A stretch of DNA of 64,000 nucleotides from NCBI RefSeq assembly GCF_023015625.1, contig NZ_JALKAH010000001.1:310001-374000 (forward strand), in the 5' to 3' direction. A program made the translations under genes and the position numbers. The DNA is from Yoonia sp. F2084L (GTDB lineage Bacteria > Pseudomonadota > Alphaproteobacteria > Rhodobacterales > Rhodobacteraceae). Below the pieces are notes generated by a model, which worked only from the letters and a program-made list of their open reading frames with translations, was not told the origin of the DNA and searched no databases. Below, piece by piece: positions 59,109-64,000 of this stretch. Positions within the stretch are counted from its first letter, which is position 1, and the number at the start of each line of letters is the position of its first letter.

Positions 59109-60317
59109 ATGACTGATATTTCCCCTCTCGCCGCCATGCCCATCGTTCGACTGATCCCCAAGGCCGAGGCCCGCGCCATTCGCCACGGCTTTCCTTGGGT
59201 CTATGCCAACGAGTTGGTGACTGACCGGCGCACGCGCAACCTGACCCCCGGCACGATTGCCCGGTTGGAAGACGCTAATAGGGTGCCGATGGGCACTGTC
59301 ACGGTGAACCCCGCCTCCAAGATCATTTGCCGGATGCTGGATCAAGATCCTGATGCGGTGATTGATCAAAGCTGGTTTGCGGCGCGTCTTATGCGCGCTC
59401 TGGCGCATCGGGCGCGGCTCTATGATGCCCCGTATTATCGCTTGGTCCATGCCGAGGCTGATGGTCTGCCCGGCGTGATTATCGACCGCTTTGGTGATCT
59501 GGCGGTGATCCAGCCCAATGCGGCCTGGGCCGATATGCTGATCGGGCCCTTGGTTGCGGCACTGCAGGACGTCACGGGTGTGACGACCGTCGTGATGAAT
59601 GGCACGGGGCGGGCGCGCACGTTAGAAGGGCTTGAAGAGAAAACCGAAGTACTGGTGGGCGATGCCCCTGACGGCCCGGTCCCTGTGCCGATGAATGGCG
59701 CTACCTATATGGCTGACGTGATGGGCGGGCAGAAAACCGGGCTGTTTTTTGATCAGCGCCCCAATCATGCATTTGCAGCGCGCTTGTCGAAAGGCGGGCG
59801 GGTGCTGGACATGTTTAGCCACGTGGGCGGCTTTGGCTTGGCCGCTTTGGCGGCTAACGCGGCATCCGTTTTGGCTGTGGATGGGTCGGCGCCAGCGTTG
59901 GCACTGGCCGAACAAGGTGCTGCTGCGATGAAGGTCTCGGACCGCTTTGCGACCCGTAAGGGTGATGCATTTGATGTGCTGACCGCCTTGGCCGAAGAAG
60001 GCGAGACCTTTGATGTAGTTGTCTGCGATCCGCCAGCATTTGCGCCCTCAAAGCCGACGCTTGAAGCAGGTTTGCGCGCTTATGAACGTATCGCACGGCT
60101 TGCGGCGCCCTTGGTTGCTGATGGCGGCTATCTGATTTTATGTTCATGCTCGCATGCCGCTGATTTGACGCGGTTCCGCAATGCCTGTGCACGCGGCATC
60201 GGACGCGGCGGGCGGCGCGGGCAGATTATTCAGACTGGCTTTGCCGGGCCTGATCATCCTTTGCTGCCGCATCTGGCCGAAAGTGGCTATCTGAAAGCGC
60301 TGACATTTCGCCTATGA
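59109..60317 (+). CDS. Class I SAM-dependent rRNA methyltransferase (RlmI-like)
   Basis: A 402-residue methyltransferase of the RlmI/RlmK type. N-terminal PUA-like domain (residues 12-90, GFPWVYANELVTD ... GTVTVNPASKI), then the EEHEE-like region RLVHAEADGLPGVIIDRFGD, then the Rossmann fold with VLDMFSHVGGFGLAALA near residue 235 and catalytic-region VVCDPPAFAPSK near 305. It probably methylates a cytosine of 23S rRNA. The following PIN gene overlaps its stop (ATGA). Confidence 0.9.
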   Translation: MTDISPLAAMPIVRLIPKAEARAIRHGFPWVYANELVTDRRTRNLTPGTIARLEDANRVPMGTVTVNPASKIICRMLDQDPDAVIDQSWFAARLMRALAHRARLYDAPYYRLVHAEADGLPGVIIDRFGDLAVIQPNAAWADMLIGPLVAALQDVTGVTTVVMNGTGRARTLEGLEEKTEVLVGDAPDGPVPVPMNGATYMADVMGGQKTGLFFDQRPNHAFAARLSKGGRVLDMFSHVGGFGLAALAANAASVLAVDGSAPALALAEQGAAAMKVSDRFATRKGDAFDVLTALAEEGETFDVVVCDPPAFAPSKPTLEAGLRAYERIARLAAPLVADGGYLILCSCSHAADLTRFRNACARGIGRGGRRGQIIQTGFAGPDHPLLPHLAESGYLKALTFRL

Positions 60318-60856
60318 GGGTGATGATCGACGCCTGTGTGCTGTATCCCACCGTGATGCGGGAGGTCGTGTTGGGCTGTGCCAAGGCAGGGTTGTTTGAA
60401 GCCCGCTGGTCTGCGCGTATCTTGGAAGAATGGGCCCGGGCGGCCGGTAAGTTGGGACCCGCAGAAGAGGTCTGGGCGCGCGGTGAAATTGCGGCGCTGG
60501 GTGCAGTGTTTCCGCAGGCGATGGTAACCTATGACGCTGCACAAGAGCGGCAGTTCTGGCTGCCGGACCCGGCGGATATTCATGTGCTGACGGCAGCAGT
60601 TGTGGGGTCATGCGACGGAATTCTGACCATGAACGCGAAGGATTTTCCCAGGAATATACTGGGAGACGAGGCGTTGCTGCGCTGGGATCCTGACGGGTTT
60701 GTGCGGCTTCTCTTGGACGAGGCCCCGGATCAGGTTCGGGGCGTGGCGGATGCCGTTTTGGCCGAAGCCAACCGGCTGTCAGAACAACCTTGGACAATGC
60801 GGGCGTTGATGAAGAAGGCGCGCATGCCACGGTTTGGCAAGGCCTTGGAGGCTTAG
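60314..60856 (+). CDS. PIN domain protein (RSP_2648 type)
   Basis: A 180-residue PIN-domain protein. The N terminus MRVMIDACVLYPTVMRE has the first metal-binding Asp (residue 6), and later LPDPADIHVLTAAV holds the central Asp pair and GILTMNAKDFP the C-terminal motif. Unlike toxin VapC it has no antitoxin gene beside it; instead it is coupled to the rRNA methyltransferase, so RNA processing is a plausible context. The family looks like RSP_2648-type proteins of Rhodobacteraceae. Confidence 0.82.
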   Translation: MRVMIDACVLYPTVMREVVLGCAKAGLFEARWSARILEEWARAAGKLGPAEEVWARGEIAALGAVFPQAMVTYDAAQERQFWLPDPADIHVLTAAVVGSCDGILTMNAKDFPRNILGDEALLRWDPDGFVRLLLDEAPDQVRGVADAVLAEANRLSEQPWTMRALMKKARMPRFGKALEA

Positions 60857-60895
60857 CGCATAACAATCGGCGCTGTGCCGTTTGAAAGATCAAGA

Positions 60896-60930
60896 GCCTC
60901 CGGCGGGAATTCATCAGGCAAGATGATGAA
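60896..60930 (+). repeat. Roseobacter-type intergenic repeat, copy 3
   Basis: GCCTCCGGCGGGAATTCATC then AGGCAAGATGATGAA. This is the classical form of the element as I remember it (core GCCTCCGGCGGGA-TT...GCAAGATGA). It lies between convergent genes. Confidence 0.6.
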
Positions 60931-60944
60931 CGGGGTCCGTACGC

Positions 60945-61631
60945 CTAGCCTACGTTCCACTTTGCTTCATTGGCCTCTATTGCGGCGATCCGTTGGGGTG
61001 TTTTGGGATGGCTCATCATCCAGGCGGGTGTCGTTGCACCCCGCGCGCCCGTCAGTGTTTCCAGCTTTTTGAACAGCGACTTTTGCGGTTCTGTCCCAAT
61101 ACCCGCTTTCACGAGCAGGGCAGAGGCATAGGCGTCTGCTTCAAACTCATCACTGCGCGACATACGCGCGGCAAGCAGGCTCATCAATGCGTTAGCAATC
61201 CACGGGCCCACCCCAGGGATAAAGCGGCTCAGGATCATTGCAAGCGCTGTGCGCATCGCGTTTTGACCCGAGAAATCAATCATGCGTCGGCGCGAATGAC
61301 CCAAGGCCACATGGCCCATTTCATGCGCAATGACGGTGGCCATTTCTTCGGAACTGACTTCGCCCGCGCGATACTTGTTGAAAAACCCACGGGTGATAAA
61401 GATGCGCCCATCAGGGGCGGCCAGCCCGTTGACCGGTTCAATCTCATAGATATGCACCTTGATCCGGTCGATATCGAGCGCCTTGGCCATGCGGTCCATC
61501 AGAACCTTCAGGATCGGATCAGCCAGTTCGGTTGAATTGGTGTCAAGCTCGCGCTTGGTGCGCCAGACCGAGAAACGGTACATGGCCAGACCGTAAAGAA
61601 CGGCAAGCAGGATGGGCATCAGCTTAATCAT
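60945..61631 (-). CDS. M48 family metalloprotease
   Basis: A 228-residue zinc protease resembling HtpX but shorter than the usual 290 residues. One N-terminal helix (residues 3-20), then the catalytic motif HEMGH at 103-107, a second hydrophobic stretch (AMRTALAMILSRFIPGVGPWIANALMSLLAA, about 124-155), and the third zinc ligand in SDEFEADAYA near 160-168. Missing compared with HtpX are the first transmembrane hairpin and part of the loop. Membrane protein quality control is the likely role. Minus strand, single gene. Confidence 0.85.
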   Translation of the reverse strand: MIKLMPILLAVLYGLAMYRFSVWRTKRELDTNSTELADPILKVLMDRMAKALDIDRIKVHIYEIEPVNGLAAPDGRIFITRGFFNKYRAGEVSSEEMATVIAHEMGHVALGHSRRRMIDFSGQNAMRTALAMILSRFIPGVGPWIANALMSLLAARMSRSDEFEADAYASALLVKAGIGTEPQKSLFKKLETLTGARGATTPAWMMSHPKTPQRIAAIEANEAKWNVG

Positions 61632-61743
61632 AACTGGGATATGGGTGTTGCTGGGTGTTTCTCAAGGTTTTGGGGCGGGTGCGCGTCCGAAAGTCACAAC
61701 CGGGCCCCGCAGGGCGGGCCCATCTTGCCGCAGCAATTGCAAA

Positions 61744-62499
61744 CTAGCGCCGGACAAACCCATCTGATGTCAGGTTCAGCATACCAAGATCAAACCCCAT
61801 TTGCAAAAGCGTGCTTTGCCGAACATGGCTGCCAACGGCCTGCAATTGGGCGGCATTGCCTTCGCGCAACCCCTGTTCGACGGCACCATCAATTAAGATC
61901 ATTCGGACCAGCATGTCGTCGGCGATCTGCTGAAGTCCCGCGCTTGAGTTCCGATTGCTCATCTGGCTACCTGCCAGCGTGCGGTGGATCTGTGTTTGCA
62001 GCCCGCGCACCTGTGCCCGGCTGGGGCGCCCGGATTGATGCACAGCCCCCCAATTGACGGCCCAAAAGGCTGTGACGACATCGCCAAGATCATCCATATC
62101 CAGCCCATAGGCGCGAAAGGTCTGCCGGGTTTCACCGAACATATCGCGCGTGGCAAAGACCTGTGCCAGTGCGGCACCTTCAGCGGCGTCTATTCTGCGG
62201 GCGCGATCAATGTAGGTTTTGACAACGCCGACCCTGACGGAATGATCAACCGTGTAGCGGATCGGGGTGTATTGTTGGGCCCTGTCGGCAGGGGCGACCC
62301 AGTCTTCGGTCTCTGTATTGCGACTGGCGATATTGGCGGATTTTCCTATTGCGGCGTTGACTGCGGCGGTGCCGGCGATGTTGGTCCCAGCCATGTTAGA
62401 ACTGTTGAACATATCCATGTATTGGGCATGTGCAGGGGTTTGTGCGCTGGCAAAAATCACGGCTGCGGCAAGTAAGGTGTTGAAATTATTTAGGTTCAT
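61744..62499 (-). CDS. Exported protein of unknown function (DUF6683-like)
   Basis: A 251-residue protein with a signal peptide (MNLNNFNTLLAAAVIFASAQTPAHA). The middle contains TPIRYTVDHSVRVGVVKTYIDRAR and LAQVFATRDMFGETRQTFRAYGLDMDDLGDVVTAFWAVNWGA; the C-terminal third is helical (LVRMILIDGAVEQGLREGN). It resembles DUF6683-type proteins, not verified. Start 62499 has GAGG a few bases upstream; the longer frame to 62523 is not backed. Function unknown. Confidence 0.7.
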   Translation of the reverse strand: MNLNNFNTLLAAAVIFASAQTPAHAQYMDMFNSSNMAGTNIAGTAAVNAAIGKSANIASRNTETEDWVAPADRAQQYTPIRYTVDHSVRVGVVKTYIDRARRIDAAEGAALAQVFATRDMFGETRQTFRAYGLDMDDLGDVVTAFWAVNWGAVHQSGRPSRAQVRGLQTQIHRTLAGSQMSNRNSSAGLQQIADDMLVRMILIDGAVEQGLREGNAAQLQAVGSHVRQSTLLQMGFDLGMLNLTSDGFVRR

Positions 62500-62731
62500 T
62501 TGGTTACCTCGACATACGATCAAACAATAAGGCCTTCAGGCTAATCCAGCGCAACATCAAGTAAACAGCTTTTGAAGCCGCTCTGATCGAAAGGCGCAAT
62601 TTCGCCAATTTCTCAGGCGTGTCGAACACCGGTCCAAAGGGCCTGCTGAAGCTCTGGTGGTTGGTCCGGGAATAACTGGCGGGGCAAAGGCGTATTTCGA
62701 ATGTGAACGCGTTATTTCTTGAAGGGATTAG

Positions 62732-62905
62732 ATGATGCAATGGGGCAAGACGACATTGATTATCATGGCCATATTTGGCCTTGCAGCCTGCGACCCGACC
62801 GTCAGCAGAGGCATGAACCCAGAGGTTCATTTTTCTTCGACTGTCCCTGTTCTGTCGGAAAGTGAGGCCGCTTTCGCAGCGCCGCCAGGCGGATACGACA
62901 GATAG
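62732..62905 (+). CDS. Small lipoprotein, 57 residues
   Basis: Fifty-seven residues with an N-terminal basic-hydrophobic signal (MQWGKTTLIIMAIFGLAAC) ending in a lipobox, LAAC, with the lipid-modified cysteine at residue 20. The mature peptide is short, with SSTVPVLSESEAAFAAPPGGYDR at the C terminus. AAGGG lies seven bases before the first ATG (62732); a second ATG follows at 62735. Too short for a normal gene search, but signal, lipobox and ribosome site agree. Function unknown. Confidence 0.7.
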   Translation: MMQWGKTTLIIMAIFGLAACDPTVSRGMNPEVHFSSTVPVLSESEAAFAAPPGGYDR

Positions 62906-62922
62906 GGTCTTGCGCTGCGTGT

Positions 62923-64000
62923 TCAGCGCCCCAGCGTCTTCATCCCCGTTTCAATCCCGGCCAGGGTCATCGGAACCATACGATCCGTGCCAAAAATTTC
63001 TTGGATCATCTGGATTGACTGCGTGTAGGGCCAATAGCGTTCCTCCAGCGGATTGATCCACAGATGGTTGGGCCATTGATCGCGGGCGCGTTCCAGCCAC
63101 GTTTGGCCTGCTTCTTCGTTCCAATGTTCATTTGCGCCGCCTTTGAAGGCGATTTCGTAGGGTGACATGCTGGCGTCACCTACAAAGATGCATTTGTAGT
63201 CGGGACCATAGGTGCGCAGCACGTCCCACGTGGGGGTCTGCGCGTTCCAGCGGCGGCGGTTGTCCTTCCAAACGCCTTCGTAAAGGCAGTTATGGAAGTA
63301 GAAGTATTCGAAGTGCTTGAATTCGGATTTGGCGGCGCTGAACAGTTCTTCCACCACTTTGATATGCGGGTCCATTGAGCCGCCGATATCAAGGAATAGT
63401 AGCACTTTGACAGCATTGCGCCGTTCGGGCCGTGTTTGCACATCCAAGTACCCATGTTCGGCGGTGGCCCGGATGGTGCCGTTGAGGTCTAACTCCTCAT
63501 GCGCGCCGTCACGCGCCCAACGGCGCAGACGTTTCAGCGCGACTTTGATGTTGCGGGTGCCCAGTTCGACCGTGTCATCAAGGTTCTTGAACTCACGTTT
63601 GTCCCAGACCTTCACCGCGCGCTGGTGCCGGCTTTCCTTCTGGCCGATCCGCACGCCTTCGGGGTTGTAACCATAGGCGCCGAAAGGGGATGTGCCGGCG
63701 GTGCCGACCCATTTATTGCCACCCTGATGGCGGCCTTTCTGCTCTTCGAGCCGCTTTTTGAGCGTCTCCATCAGCTTGTCAAAGCCACCCAACGCCTCAA
63801 TCTCGGCTTTCTCTGCATCGCTTAGGTGCTTTTCTGCCAGCTTTTCCAGCCATTCAGCGGGAATATCGACGGCGTTCATCACCGCTTCAGCGGGGATCGC
63901 ATCCAGCCCTTCAAAGGTTGCCGCAAATGCGCGGTCGAACTTATCAAGGTGGCGTTCATCTTTGACCATGGTGGTGCGGGCCAGAAAGTAGAAGGCTTCG
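62923..64000 (-). CDS. VWA domain protein, N terminus beyond the window (partial)
   Basis: About 358 residues are visible; the frame stays open through the window end (the codons before the internal ATG at 63969 read E-A-F-Y-F-L-A-R-T-T), so the true start is outside. The C-terminal half is a von Willebrand factor A-like domain with VKVLLFLDIGGSMDPHIKVVEELF (MIDAS-like DxGGS) and CIFVGDASMSPYEIAF; a helical region precedes it (YGYNPEGVRIGQKESRHQRAVKVWDKREF). This is the CoxE-like VWA protein often paired with a MoxR ATPase, which would be expected upstream. Confidence 0.85.
   Translation of the reverse strand, partial: EAFYFLARTTMVKDERHLDKFDRAFAATFEGLDAIPAEAVMNAVDIPAEWLEKLAEKHLSDAEKAEIEALGGFDKLMETLKKRLEEQKGRHQGGNKWVGTAGTSPFGAYGYNPEGVRIGQKESRHQRAVKVWDKREFKNLDDTVELGTRNIKVALKRLRRWARDGAHEELDLNGTIRATAEHGYLDVQTRPERRNAVKVLLFLDIGGSMDPHIKVVEELFSAAKSEFKHFEYFYFHNCLYEGVWKDNRRRWNAQTPTWDVLRTYGPDYKCIFVGDASMSPYEIAFKGGANEHWNEEAGQTWLERARDQWPNHLWINPLEERYWPYTQSIQMIQEIFGTDRMVPMTLAGIETGMKTLGR

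Noticed and set aside
60314-60856. VapC toxin of a toxin-antitoxin pair
   Set aside because: No antitoxin-sized gene lies next to it; it is coupled to a methyltransferase gene and is longer than most VapC toxins.

Overview
This is chromosomal DNA of a marine-type alphaproteobacterium of the order Rhodobacterales (Roseobacter group). The evidence is an RcGTA-type gene transfer agent cluster, a pyruvate dehydrogenase whose E1 beta subunit carries its own lipoyl domain, an Entner-Doudoroff edd-eda pair, a three-gene TRAP transporter and several small proteins of types I associate with Rhodobacteraceae. I see no tRNA, rRNA, CRISPR array, insertion sequence or integrase. Most genes sit in tight same-strand groups with ATGA-type overlaps.

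Layout. 0-7.8 kb: the 3' half of a gene transfer agent cluster (tail tube, two tail chaperone-like genes, tape measure, distal tail, hub, NlpC/P60 peptidase, very long host-contact protein) plus one small linked gene. 7.8-13.1 kb: cysE, then on the minus strand ftsB-like, pdhA, pdhB, a small gene and pdhC (pyruvate dehydrogenase). 13.3-18.6 kb: a VOC protein, class I fructose-bisphosphate aldolase, phosphoglycerate kinase, two overlapping peptidyl-prolyl isomerases (cytoplasmic and exported) and a DUF3179 protein. 18.6-24.4 kb: a DMT exporter, SelO, a nucleoside hydrolase, a Rieske oxygenase and two small exported EF-hand proteins. 24.4-27 kb: acetolactate synthase ilvI-ilvH behind a leader peptide attenuator (MTHVVLIVRKTRMGR), with promoter, leader and terminator all visible.

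27-30.2 kb: a membrane protein, a YghU-type glutathione transferase and a LysM plus solute-binding protein. 30.3-40.6 kb: a nine-gene minus-strand operon with a complete RbsABC-type sugar ABC importer, an SMP-30 lactonase and dehydrogenase-kinase-decarboxylase-isomerase genes of the 3-oxo-tetronate (otn/ltn) type. It diverges from a LacI regulator, and two identical 16-bp palindromes 30 bp apart lie between them. The operon should take a C4 sugar acid or its lactone to dihydroxyacetone phosphate plus CO2. 40.6-47.5 kb: a LuxR-type two-component system with a Cache sensor, divergent from a TRAP transporter resembling 2-oxo-acid (TakP-like) systems; a 16-bp inverted repeat between them is the likely response-regulator site.

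47.5-56 kb: Bpt aminoacyltransferase, RDD and DUF2852 membrane proteins, YbaK, glnE with a small partner gene, a 467-bp gap with a direct repeat, and a chemotaxis receptor. 55.8-58.5 kb: eda-edd with a LacI-type palindrome in the promoter spacer. 58.5-64 kb: a lipoprotein, an RlmI-like methyltransferase, a PIN protein, an M48 protease, an exported protein, a previously unlisted 57-residue lipoprotein, and a VWA protein cut by the window end. Three copies of a roseobacter-type intergenic repeat (GCCTCCGGCGG core) lie at 18.58, 56.50 and 60.90 kb. The window's metabolic theme is pyruvate: ED pathway and lower glycolysis genes, PDH, acetolactate synthase, and a probable 2-oxo-acid importer.
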